A DNA stretch of 64,000 bases from Ophiocordyceps camponoti-saundersi (nom. inval.) (Eukaryota; Ascomycota; Sordariomycetes; Hypocreales; Ophiocordycipitaceae): contig PDHQ01000009.1 in NCBI GenBank assembly GCA_003339415.1, positions 1-64,000 on the forward strand. The letters run 5' to 3'. Numbering within the stretch: position 1 is the stretch's first letter; the number at the start of each line of letters is the position of its first letter. Of this stretch, positions 1-11,322 are shown in pieces. Under the pieces are notes generated by a model. The model did not search any database. It was not told the origin of the DNA and saw only the letters and a list, made by a program, of their open reading frames with translations. Position numbers and translations under genes: made by a program.

Positions 1-79
1 AGGGTGGGTGTCGTTGTAGTGGTGGGTGTGGGGGGGGGGGGTGGGTGGTGGTGGGGGGGGGGGGGGGGGGGGGGGGGGG
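1..79. repeat. G-rich low-complexity tract
   Basis: The first 79 bases are almost entirely G and T on the plus strand, ending in a run of about 27 G. It does not match the TTAGGG repeat expected of a fungal telomere. Confidence 0.85.
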
Positions 80-307
80 CGTGCAGTGTCGAAGAAGACC
101 TCCAAGGTCCAGAGACAGATGGATCGATCAAACAAAGATCACTTACTAGGACTTGTCCGGTCTCCATATGAGCGCTGATAGATGCGCCGTGCCGTCGGTC
201 GGGGACGGACTAGGGCTAGAAGCACGCACAAAGATTTAGGGGGGCGGGAAGGGGAAGAAAGGGGGGCAAGATAGAAGGAAGTGGGCCGGGGGGGGGGGGG
301 ACACAGG

Positions 308-323
308 AGGGGGGGGGGGGGGG

Positions 324-369
<46 letters not shown>

Positions 370-389
370 AAAAAAAGAGAAGAGAGGGA

Positions 390-448
<59 letters not shown>
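308..448. repeat. Poly-G / GA / poly-A / poly-G composite
   Basis: A G run (308-326) is followed by about 16 GA dinucleotides (327-357), an A-rich patch and then an uninterrupted run of about 56 G (393-448). All purines are on one strand. Such tracts can form G-quadruplex or triplex DNA and are also prone to assembly error, so exact lengths should not be trusted. Confidence 0.9.
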
Positions 449-449
<1 letters not shown>

Positions 450-752
450 GTGAGTGGGAATAGGGATGGTATCACAGAAACTGCAATGTATAAGCTTCGA
501 ACTTTGATGAATGGCCGGAGAAGATGCTGTGTCACCGTATCACTGGGAAAACGGAAAGTGATTGTTGAGCGAAAAAGCCAGCAGTCGACTGTACTATATG
601 TATGTATGTATGTAGGGGGTTTTGAAAAAGCTGACGGGGGGGGGGGGGAGGGAAGGGGAGGAGGAGGAGGAGGGAAAGGGGGGGGGGAAGGGAAGAAAAT
701 ACTGACGAAGCACGGGCCCGTCCAGTGATGCTGCAGATGCATAGAATGAAGG

Positions 753-784
<32 letters not shown>

Positions 785-1423
785 AGGGGAGGGGGAAAGG
801 GACAGGCCAGTAAGCCAGTAGAAAACAAGGGGGGCTGAAGAGGAGAGAAGAGAAATTGTTAGGTGAACCAACATACATACATACATGGCTCTCCATTGCC
901 GTTGTAGGTCACGAGGCAGCCAGCTCTGCTTCGGGGGAATGGCGCATAGCTTCGGGTCTTGTGCCCTATTTTCCCCCTTCTCTCTCTCTCCTGTGTAAGG
1001 GTCTGAACAACAGCTAACTGCAGTGGTTGATCCTGATGATTGGGGGTTTCCATGTATGTACTCTCTAACAGGGGGGAGAGGAGAGGAGAGGAGAGGATGG
1101 AAGGGGGGGGGGGGGGAAACGAGAGATTGGGCCAAGACTGTGTAACGTCGGGATGGCGATGGCTTGCCCCAGCTATCATACATTGATGATACTGTACGAC
1201 CGTATCGGGTGTTGTACATGCATGCATACATACATATGTCTGTACAATGCTGGTCCATACATGATATAGGTAGGTATATATGATGATACATGATACGGAT
1301 ACAGCATAATACAGACATTCAGGTGCGGATATGTACGGATATGTATGCATACAACACACGTCAATGTCTGATACGCGTGTGCGTATGGAGAAACAAGGTC
1401 ACACATACATACATGCATACATA

Positions 1424-1531
1424 CATGTCCGTACAGTCATACAGACGGTCAGTCATACAGTCATACAGACATACAGACAGACATACAGACAGAGATAGAC
1501 ATACAGATATACAGACAGACAGATATACAAG
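1424..1531. repeat. CATACAG-type microsatellite
   Basis: Interrupted repeats of CATACAGA / CAGACAGA units, flanked by several CATACATA runs (1403-1425, 1621-1650). It is non-coding; the apparent open frames on both strands are made of repeated Tyr/His/Asp/Arg codons. Confidence 0.85.
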
Positions 1532-1942
1532 CTGTATCATCATGATGTATGTCTGTTGGTCTCTGATATTGCCATCTTCTCTTGCTCTCATCCCCAGTAC
1601 TGCATTGCATTACACCACATACACACACACACATACACATACATCCATATCTACCTCGGCCACACCGAGTTTACCCAAGTCTCAGGCTGAGCTGAAGCCG
1701 CCGCCAGCCAATCTCACAGGTCCCGACGACCATTGCCTTTTCGTGGCTTGCATTGTATCTTGCGCACAATCGTATTCCCTGAACCCGGCCTTTGGGCGAG
1801 TTGTAGACTCCCGAGATGTTATACACGTACGTACGTACGGATAGATCATATATGTATTATGTATTACCCCAACAGCCTGCCTGTCTGGGCGGTGGTGGAC
1901 TTGCATAATGCGGCAGAATCTCAGCTGTATAAGCCTCGGTTG

Positions 1943-2100
1943 CAGGGATCGAGTATGTACATAACTTACTCTGCACGGGACTTGGGAAGAAGTTGTGCAA
2001 ATGCGCATCTCTGCTGTTACCGTTGTTGGCAGGGATCGAGTGCACAACTTACATTGCACGGGACTTGGGAAGGGGAAGTTGTGCAAATGGCATTCTTGGC
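1943..2100. repeat. Imperfect direct repeat, two copies, ~87-bp period
   Basis: The core GGGATCGAGT...GCACGGGACTTGGGAAG...GTTGTGCAAATG occurs at about 1945-2003 and again at about 2032-2090. Copy 2 differs by small indels. No matching protein signature was recognised; the function is unknown. Confidence 0.75.
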
Positions 2101-3781
2101 TGTCAGAGCTTGTCATCGTCTTTATGAGAGAAGAGTGCGGATATGGATGATCCATGTTCTGTTGAAGACTAGACTGACATTACGAACCGTATATCCCGTC
2201 CCTACCTACGGATATTCACTGCATACGGATGTAGAGACATGCAGAGCTCTTTAGCATTTAGCCATCTTAACCGGCTGATGCATACAATAGCAGAATCAAC
2301 GCTTGATTCAACGTCTAACAGGAGATGCTCAACAGCAGCAACCCAACAACGGCCCCTAGTCTCTAAGAATCAACAAGCAGCAAGTCTTACACTATTCTCG
2401 TAACCATGTAATGAAATGTGTCAAACTAATAGGGTATACAGGTTATGTATGGACAACTCCATAATCCGTTGTCATCGTCAGCTTCATCCTCATGCACCCC
2501 TGACTGCCAGGTCCCATAGCAACCACGCACAAGAAAACCCCACAACCTATACAAGCAACGAGATATAGACAGCTCAACTCCTCCTCCTCTTCTCATCCAC
2601 CCTCCCTGCAAGACCGTCGACAAGCTCGACCCTAACCCCCCTCCCCCTCCCGAACCGGGGTAGCTTGAAACTCCCCTCCCCCCTCCCTCCTCTTCAAGTA
2701 CGCTATGCGACAGTATTAGCTTAAACGTTCTTTATCAGATTTGAGAAGTAAACAAACAAATAAAAGAGTCACTTTCCCGCAGGAGCGGAAGGCCATTCGG
2801 ATGCTTCCCGTCTTCTCCGGATGGTGATGTGACCTTTTTGGTCCCGTCAGTCTGGAAATGGTCATTTCGGTCGCTGATGGGACTTGATTTTCGTGCACTT
2901 GGATGGGCCTCGACTGATGCTTTTGAAAAGATGATGGGTTTGGGAGACGCGTCGCGGTAGGCGAGGGAGTGAGGAGCCTTGCTCCCTACCTACTATATAA
3001 TAGCAGTAGAAACCTGCTTTTACTGGGTCGTAGCAGTCGAGGATGCTGTATCAAGGTCTCGGTCACGCTGTCGTGCGGTAGAGAGCATCGCTCGTTATCT
3101 TCGTCTGCTCGATGCCGCAGTCTTCCCGTCTAGGGAGAGTAGCATCTGCTATATGTGTAGACCTTTATACATGAATATATATCGATATGACTATACATAC
3201 TATGATATACTACTACATACTGATATAAGGTAGGTATAATCGTATCGATATTCACTTGTTATGTATGTGAGAGATCAAATAGGATGAAGCAACACATGGC
3301 CATACATACATACATGTATAGATATAAACACGCCTCTTGGAAACGACAGTGAAAAAACACACACACACCCAGTAATCTACTACCCCTCTTTCACGATGCA
3401 TCATCAACTCTATGGAAAAAAAGAAAACACTCACCTTTCCCCTCAGAAGAAGATCAAAACAAACGGATATCACCGAAGGGGAAAACACACGGCAACCCCC
3501 AGCCAATCTCACCCCATCCTCGAAACCTTATCACGAGGAAATCAGGTGTAGATGTTTCCTTTTCAACCAGCAATAACAAACGCAGCTATCACTTCTCAAT
3601 GCTATGCTATAAATGACTGCACCATCAACCTCATATCAGACCTGATACTTCTGATATTTCACCACCCTATATATGATATATCCTCCCGTTCGCCCCCCAA
3701 GATTACATCCAGCGTTTCCACCCCCCTCTGCCTTAAGACTCATCTCCTCGAGAGTTCGGTCAACTGCAAAGGAGAGTACCG

Positions 3782-5397
3782 ATGAGAGTGCCGCAGTTGA
3801 TCGCCCCAGGTGAGATGATCTTAACCCCCATGTGTTGACCAGACCTTAACCAGAAAGGAATAAAACGTACAGAGCTGGGCCAGTTGAAACCGATAGAAGG
3901 ATCTTTTACCTGGTCTGGTCGCGACTTCAACAGCGAAGACTTGTATACTTATACCCTGAACGAGCAAGACGTTGAGGAAGTTCATCATGGCCTCGCCAAC
4001 TTCCTATGTGCGTCATGAGCCTTTTTTTTTCCCCTTCTCATATGGTCTTTACAGAAGCAGCAAAGAAGAAAAGGCTAATAGACAGAAAAACAGCTCTTCG
4101 TCTGAACAATGACGAGGTTTCGTCTGAAAACTTCCCCCTCCCGCGGCTGGGCCGTGTCCTTTGGCAGGCAGCCCAATGGATTCATCAAGGTCACGGCTTC
4201 GTCGTCTTCAGGGGCCTTGACCCGGCTCTACATTCGGTCGAGGAGAACGTCATCATCTACCTCGGTCTCTCTAGTCATGTGGCGGACGTGAGAGGTCTTC
4301 AGGATAAGAAGGGCAACGTCTTGTGTGAGTCGCCTCTGTGGACTCTCGTCCATGGAAGAGGACTGATCAGAGGGATTTACACGACAGCTCACATCACGAG
4401 TTCGAAACTATGGGATGTTCCCATGGAGAAACGGCACGGAATTCACTCGAATCAATCCTTGGTACGCCTTCTCCCTCCCCTTTTCACAACCAACCCCCTA
4501 AACCATCCCCCCCCCCTTATCCCCTGCGTTGTTCGCCGACAAGCCGTAACATATGATTGCACGCAGCCTTTCCATACTGACATGGGCTGCGACATTCTAG
4601 CCCTACAAGTCCGTCAGAACGCGACGAGTGGCGGCTGCACCTCCCTGAGCTCGGCATGGACGGTATTCAACCACCTCGTCCGTGAGGAACCAGACACGGC
4701 TGCGACTCTGTTGACTCCCAACTGGCCTGTTCAGATGTAATTATACAGCCCGCTCCATGTTGATGAAGAACATCGAGTTTCCCCCCCCTTTTTTTTCCCT
4801 GTTACTCTCTTAATATTGTGTCCTTTCTGACGCTGTCTGTTTCCGTCTTTCAGTTCCGGCAAGAAGCCTCGTTACTACTTGGCCCCCGTTTTCGAAATCC
4901 ACGATGGCAGACTACTGGTCAGCATGGACCCTCACCGACTCGGTCCCCCAACGAACTCCACCGCCGACGCCGACGACGACGACGACGACGAACAAGACGA
5001 AGACGACATCCCGGCTCTCACCGATGCCCAGAGACGGGCCCTAGACAGAGTCTCCGAAGTAGCGGAGCAGACGGAACTACGGCTAAGTCTCCAAACCGGC
5101 GACTTCCTCTTCTTCAACAACCTCGCCCTCCTCCACAGACGAGAAGCCTACAAGGAAGACGAGAAGCTCCCGTCCCGCCACCTGGTCAGATTATGGCTTC
5201 GGAACAGCAAGCTCGGCTGGACGATCCCGCCGCTGATGATGGACCCGTGGCGAGCTGCGTTCGAGAAAGACGCCGGAGTCGAGATGAAGTATCCGCTTCA
5301 CCCGCCGGACAAATACGTCGTTCCCAAGTACACGACGGGATCGGCTGCCTTTGTCATGGACGATGGTGAGCAGTCTGGTGCTTCGTTGCTTTCGTAG
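3782..5397 (+). CDS. TauD/TfdA-like Fe(II)/2-oxoglutarate dioxygenase
   Basis: This is a putative non-haem iron, 2-oxoglutarate-dependent dioxygenase of the fungal clavaminate-synthase-like/TauD group; the substrate is unknown. Six exons are proposed: 3782-3809, 3843-4007, 4061-4324, 4388-4461, 4567-4736 and 4854-5397 (414 aa). The splice junctions keep the reading frame across the conserved segments. Visible signatures are an N-terminal SFTWSG segment, FVVFRGLDP, the iron-binding HTD (about residues 180-182) inside PFHTDMGCDILAL, the distal His in LLHRREAY (about 328) and RHLVRLWL, whose Arg would bind 2-oxoglutarate. An acidic Asp-rich insert (4966-5010) is unusual. The first exon is the weak point: the implied intron is only 33 nt, so the true start may differ. 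No pathway partner lies beside it. Confidence 0.8.
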
Positions 5398-6980
5398 CCG
5401 TCGTTTGGAACGAGGGAGACGTGATGGGATGAATGGAAAAAGGTGGCCTGTTCTTCCTTTGCCCACGGGGGACACATGTGACGGGCGAGACATGATGGGG
5501 GTTTGTTTCAGTCACTCAATCACCTTGTAATACGGCTTTTGGGTGTGTCGGTTATACAGTACAGGTGTACAGTAGGATGCAAGCTTTCACAAGAAGGGAT
5601 AATATAATGAACGAGCTGAACTTGCTTTACATTGATTAGCTCTGAGTCTGACGGATGCCTCTCTCTTGTTCTCTCTCTCTCCCCCTCCCCCTCCCATCTC
5701 TCCCTTGTCTCTCTCTCTCTCTCTCCGAGTATGTAAATACATACATAACAAGGCTTCTTCTTCTTCTTCTTCTTCTTCCCGGCCCATGTGAAGATTTGTG
5801 CAACACTGTAATCTCTCTCGTATACGGTATCACAACCGCACGTGTTGGTTCAAGGGCTGAACCCGTTCCTAACCTGCACCTCCAAATGGTCGATAACGCC
5901 CGGGCTCTTCCGCAGGATACCACCTGACTTGCTCTTCATGTATCACCACTGCCGAGAGGGCTGTAAATGCACAACTTCTCTACCCTCGTGAGGGTGGAAA
6001 AGCGCGTCATAGCTCGTACCGTCTGTGTTTCCATCACGCCATTTCAGATATTTACCATCTGCACGGCGGACGTGGCTCCTATGCCCAGGAGAGTCCACTG
6101 TTGGCGGACATCAGCGATAGCCTGCTGGAACTTTTCATCAAAGGGGGGGGGGTCGACGGCCTGCATTATTATCCGGATCAGTTGGGCAGTCCTCGTTGGG
6201 CGTCAAGATGCAGTCATTTGCTTGTCCCGTCAGGTACGGATACTCTCCCGCCACGTCCAAGAACCGTCCAACATTCTCCAAGCCCGGTCCCGGACTTGCC
6301 TACTTACATATGTGCACGTCACACTCATGCGAGGCGCATCAGGTGATGGCATCACGCCGGCTCAAGTGCTGAGGCATGTTGAGAACGGGCGGTGTGACTT
6401 GTTGGTGATTTCCCTCGGCCTCAGCTCGTCCGATGGCCATTGTGGTGAGGGAAGAGCCGAGGAAGCACAAGACGCAAAAGATGGCGAAAACAGTCAATAT
6501 AAGGCAGATGACGCAGAGGGGAGAGATGGTCCCTGCAGGCCAATGGAACAGAGCGGAACGGAGTTCAGAGCGGAACGGAGTTGAAGCATTCATCAGTCTC
6601 GGTCCGGTTTTCACTCTGACAGTGACGGGTCTGTTGAGACTTGAGAGGATCATGAGTGAGGCTTTGCTCCTGATGATGTGGCTGAGGATTTTAACCCGCC
6701 ACAGCGAAGAAACTCCAGTTGAGTCAGCTTGTGCTTGAAGATCCATCTTCATCTACATCTTCAACACGCCTTGCTCAAGGACAGGGAGCCTTTCGATCCG
6801 CAGCGTCTAGAAGGTGTGTATCCACGACTGCTTCCACTTCGAGTCAAGCGTCAAGTTCGTGTGGCCATCTTTCCCGTCCCCTCCCAGACGCATATCGTGG
6901 TGGTGATTCCCTTCCCCGTCTGCTGATCGGCTTGTTTATAGGTCCAAGTCGGGAAATCTCAAGACACACTCCGGTAACAT
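5398..6980. other. Intergenic, no convincing gene
   Basis: This holds the 3' flank of the dioxygenase gene, a CT-rich tract with a CTT repeat (5660-5780) and, near 6560-6590, a doubled AGAGCGGAACGGAGTT. A minus-strand frame at 6339-6752 encodes one strongly hydrophobic stretch but has no recognisable family, and it was not called. Confidence 0.5.
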
Positions 6981-7212
6981 GGTGAAGGCTTCAACTTTAC
7001 AAAGGCTGTTCTCAGCCTGAAGACAATTCCTCCAGGCAAAGTCATCAAGGTGGAAGAAGAGAAACTTCCTTTGCCTGCTTTCAAGGTAGGTAGATGACAA
7101 GATAGCCGACTTACTCTAGGGTAGGTGGTTTTGCCAGCTTTCACAGGCAAAAGAAACGCAACCAGCCCCTACTCTAAACCCTCAACACTGCACATCATCC
7201 TTCTACATCATG
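6981..7212 (+). other. Doubtful exon pair or gene remnant
   Basis: Bases 6981-7083 read GEGFNFTKAV...KLPLPAFK with sensible composition and end exactly at a GTAGGTAG donor. An acceptor CACAG at 7142-7146 joins in frame to AKETQPAP...FYIM and a stop at about 7212. Upstream, in-frame continuity fails (a stop at 6975), and the neighbouring frame at 6729-6926 could not be joined. This could be the 3' end of a small gene whose upstream exons I cannot resolve, or a decayed gene. No family was recognised. Confidence 0.2.
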
Positions 7213-9080
7213 TGAGCTGTTATTTAATGCTTCTAACGAGTAGCATCATCACAAGATAGTCACGAGGTCTGCAGCATGAGGCCGTCGAAGCCCAAGTAGC
7301 TGTATGTATATCCTCTACGACATCACCTGCACCGACAAGGCGGTCATGAGGAGTGCCGCTTATGCATGCAGTACTCGATCTGCCCAGTCTGTGGCAGTAA
7401 TTTAAAGTCTACGCGAGCTGCTTAAGGGACTGCAGGTAGGCTAAGTCGACGATAGCCGAAACGTGACGCCCGGGATATAGGATCCTTGTCTACGTTATTT
7501 GAAGATAACGTCATTAACAAAGTGAAGTCTCGTCATGAATGTGGCTGTAGCCGTATGTACATATAAAGCCTTGTGCGCCTTTTTTGAATCGTAAGAGGGA
7601 TTTGCCAGGCAACAAGGCTTCACGTTGGCATTAATAACATGCTAAACATCATCCGAGAGCGTATAACCATTTGAACGGTATAGCCCGAGTTCAAGGCTCA
7701 ATGTCCCATACTGCTTTCCTCATTTCACGTGAATTGAGACCGCCTCGCTCACTGCAGAAACGCGTCATCAACGACCCATCGCTCCTTCAAAGGACGTGGA
7801 AGCAGCACGAGTCAGCTTGACAATGAAACACGTCAATGTTAACAGGACACGTAGACAGGCACGGAACGTGGCACTCCCATCTGAAGTCCACTCATGCATA
7901 GTCTTGTTATTGAACCGTCACTTCAAGGACAGTAGTTTGGCATCACACTAGTTCTGGAGTCTCGAGCATGAGAAACAAGACAGCCAGCTCACGACTGGGT
8001 TCCAATAAACCGGGTACAAGCTACCTACCCGCGTCTGGAACACAAGATCTGCCCTTGCCCTGAATATCTCGGTCATGTGAAACGGTGATGCCCAGTGCGA
8101 TATCACTGTGTCAAAGGAAAGGCTCAGACAATGAAACGGGGAGAAGATTGGTAGTTGTCAGACATTTCCGACTGCAGAATTCCCGCATGCCATGCCCTGG
8201 CTCCGTTTCTTCGTGATGGGCCTCGATGAATGCAGTCACGAGGCATTCCATGCGTGTGAAAGAGATGTCACCGAAGGCTCCGGATAGGGCAGAGGTTCAG
8301 CGAGATTCGACGACATGTCAACTTCAAAGGGTAGTAGTATTGGGATATTCATTCATGCAGAGCCGTATTGAGCAGCAGTCATCAAGGCCCCACAGTCGTT
8401 GCTACCTATGCGGATGAGGAATGATTATACTGATAGTGATTGTGTATACATACAAGCGGATATACGTATATGCCTGATAGTGATGAGAGAGTAGGTACTT
8501 TGGATGAAGTCGGTTTTACCGGGCTGGGCTGGGTTGGGGTTAGGTGGCGAGTCGACCCACTAAAGCGGACGGCCGCTCCCGGGGCTAAAAAAAAGGCTGG
8601 GCCGGGCCGGGACCGGAGGCCAAAACCGGCGGGACCCCAAAGAGTAGGTGGGTAGAGTCGGGACCCTAGAGTCGGGGTTCCCAGACACGTGACGTGATAT
8701 GTTGGTTCCAACAGTATCGGTAGGATGTTGGTGGTAGGGTCGTGACGATTGAGTCTTCAATGGGCTGGTTATCGAGACGACGATAAGACGACAAGGATGG
8801 GATGTTCCCAGCAGCAAAAAGAAAAAAAAACAGAGCATAGACGGAGAGACGGCTCGGAGGGTGAAAGAAACGGGGAAAAAGACCCGATGCTGACTGCACA
8901 ATGCTTTTTACGGTCACGGACCTCGTCAGCTGAACGACTGACTGCGGACAGTGACAGCCAACCGACAGCCCGGCTAGCTCATGGGGCGACTCCAAGGCAG
9001 GCCGTGGACTAAAAAGAAAGAAAAGATGCGTCATGGCGGGCGCGGCTAAGAATAGGCCTGGCCTATGGAGAGCCGGCATG
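7213..9080. other. Intergenic, nothing recognised
   Basis: Mixed-composition sequence with many stops on both strands. Around 8520-8660 there is a GC-rich patch with GGGCTGGGCTGGG and GGGCCGGGCCGGG motifs. No coding, RNA or mobile-element signature was seen. Confidence 0.5.
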
Positions 9081-10578
9081 GAGGTGACCAGTTTCGGGCC
9101 GAGGCTGGAGGGACTAAGCCACGAGGTGAAGGGTGAGAGGAGAGAGAGAGAGAGGGTGAGAAGCAGTTTGATTGGGTGAGCCGGAAAGGAAAATGTTACG
9201 TAGCATTCATCGCGAGAAGCTTGCATTCAGAATTGGAGATTCGACGCCCTTTTCCAAGATTCGAGCGTCTTTTTTTTTTCTTTTCTCCTTTGAAAGAGGG
9301 ATTTGGGGGAGGGGAGCTAGGTGTGTATGTAGGTAGGTAGGTAGAGGTAGTTCTGGGGGGGTGTTGAGTTGAGTTGAGAAAGAGAGAAAGAGAGACGGAG
9401 AGAGATGAAGAGGAAGAGATGGAGGGAGACAGAGATGACGAGGAAGAGAGACGAAGAGAGAAAGAGAGAGAGAAAGAGATGGATGAAGACGAAGACGGCA
9501 TCACTGCTTGACGCGTGCTGTTGCTGCTGCTGCGTTCCGCAACTGTCTTCAACTCAAGTCAAGCCAAGTCAAGTCAAGGTCCCCGGACGACCACGGAAAA
9601 TACCAATCGACAATCGAGGCAAAAAAAAGGGAAATAAAATAAAATAAAAAACTACCGCGTCGTGGTAACGTGTCCTGAGGGCAGCGTCGCACGCGACTGC
9701 ATGCAGAAGCGAGCCTCTCTCTCTCTCTCTCTGTCACTCTTTTTCACACACTCTCACACACTCTCTCACTCTCTCGCGCTCTCGCTCTCCCTGCCCTCCT
9801 CCAACGCAAAAAAAAAAAAACACGCGTCGACAAAAAATGATGTCTTGGACTTACTGCAGGGCGAGAATTCCATGAGAGAGATGATAGGGAGAAAAATGGA
9901 ATAAGAAGAAGAAAGGAAAGGGAAAAAAAAAAAATAAGGTACTTACAACTTCACTTAGCTATCGAAATAGCTTTCTTCGCCACCGTGAATTTTTTTTTTC
10001 TTCCCATCTCGAATCTTTCTCTGCACGGACGGATGGACGAACTGCCTCTGGTTACCATGTCCGTACAGTGTGGCATGCACACCGTCTCCACACCCGCTCG
10101 CCGCCGGGGGCTTAACTTCAGCGCGCGCGGGGGGGGGGAAAGAAAGAGAAGGGGGGGGGGGGGGGCCACAGTGGCGGTGCCGGAGACGGTTCACAGTATG
10201 GATACCGAGAGCGTGGAAGCTACAGGTAGGAGGAAACATGGAAAAAATAATAAAGAGAATCGCCCTATTATGTAACGACCACTAGTAAGAAATACTAGCA
10301 GTCTAGCACTACTAGTACTATAAGCATTCCCGCTAGCTGCCCGCGTTAGCTGCTAGCTGGATTGCCTCCCGCACTGTACATATCTCCCTCCTCTCCTCCT
10401 CCTCCTCCTCCTCCTCCTCCCCCCCAATCCCTCCCCCGCTTGAACGGCCAAGGGCCCCTCCCCCGCGCGGCACAGTGCAATCTAGTCTATCCCCCCCCGT
10501 TGACTCCCTCGTCCATTATTGTATACAGATTCCAACCTCAGCCCCAAGCTTGGATTCGTCGCACCGCGCCAGTCAGCG

Positions 10579-10622
<44 letters not shown>

Positions 10623-11322
10623 CAATGGGTCGTTTCCCTCTTACTCTGCCCACTTCTCACTTCTTACTCTCACTTCTCACTCTCTCTATCCACTTACTGG
10701 CTGGACCTTTCCGTTCCATTCCATCTCTTCTATTCCTCCTCCCCTTCGTCCGAGCCGAATTTTCTCTCCCTCCGTCTCGACGACTACAGAAAACCCACCC
10801 TGTTCCCGCGCCCACACAATTGTTTCCTTCTTCCTCTTCCTCTTCTTCATCATCACATACTACTGCTTTTTCCAAGGGTCCCCCCTTCCTCCCACCCCTC
10901 CCCGCGTCGACCCGCTTGCAAAGGCCCGAATATATATCCTACTGAACCCACGCGAACAAGATCAGATCTCTCTCCACCACCCGCAAATCTTCCTTGTCCT
11001 TTTACTGCTACTACCCTCCCTCTCAAGATAAGAGGAGAGAGAGAGCAATCGAGAAAGAAGAATCCGATATCCCAAGAAACAAAAACCTCTCTTCCGTCCC
11101 GTCCTGGGGAAACATAAAAGGCAAGCAAAGCACAATTATAACCAGGGCGTGGGAGGGAGGGGGGGCAGGGGATCCGACAAAAATCCCCTCGCTGCGGCCC
11201 ATGGTGGTATCGACCACGGCCTCGTTCCTCTTCCATCGCCTCCGCCCCTCGGGCCTCCTCCACGTGGCCGACGGCCGACGGTGCGCCGTCCCGACATCAT
11301 CTTACCCGATAACGTCGCCGAT
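9081..11322. other. Upstream region of the Zn2Cys6 regulator gene
   Basis: This region contains GA-rich (9130-9160, 9380-9480) and CT-rich (9715-9795) microsatellites, G runs near 10127-10138 and 10152-10165, and a patch rich in CTAG tetramers (10280-10360). From about 10370 to the start codon the plus strand is strongly pyrimidine-rich. The downstream in-frame ATG at 11149 would add 58 Pro/Arg/Gly-rich residues to the regulator and was treated as leader. Confidence 0.5.
10581..10620 (+). promoter_or_regulatory. CT-repeat polypyrimidine tract in leader
   Basis: A perfect CT dinucleotide run followed by poly-T, about 700 bases before the regulator start and on its sense strand. Polypyrimidine stretches just upstream of transcription starts are common in filamentous fungi; the exact role here is inference. 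Confidence 0.5.

Larger units (their letters stand above)
1..3781. other. Non-coding, repeat-rich stretch
   Basis: No exon with sustained coding character was found on either strand. The stretch holds poly-G and GA runs (first 830 bases), ACAG/CATA-type microsatellite (about 1400-1530), an imperfect 87-bp direct repeat (about 1943-2100) and a CT-rich segment near 2580-2700. Long open frames here are low-complexity translations of these repeats. The last few hundred bases are presumably the promoter of the dioxygenase gene that starts near 3782. Confidence 0.6.

Noticed and set aside
1..79. Possible telomere or subtelomere at the window start
   Set aside because: The G/T-rich sequence lacks TTAGGG units and continues into ordinary microsatellite DNA.
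236..1318. Long minus-strand open frame (about 360 codons) over poly-G/GA repeats
   Set aside because: It is composed of Pro/Ser/Leu runs translated from homopolymers and microsatellites; no family signature.
5398..11322. Transposon or RIP-degraded repeat in the gene-poor 6 kb
   Set aside because: No terminal repeats, transposase or reverse-transcriptase motifs were seen, and the sequence is not strikingly AT-rich as strong RIP would make it.
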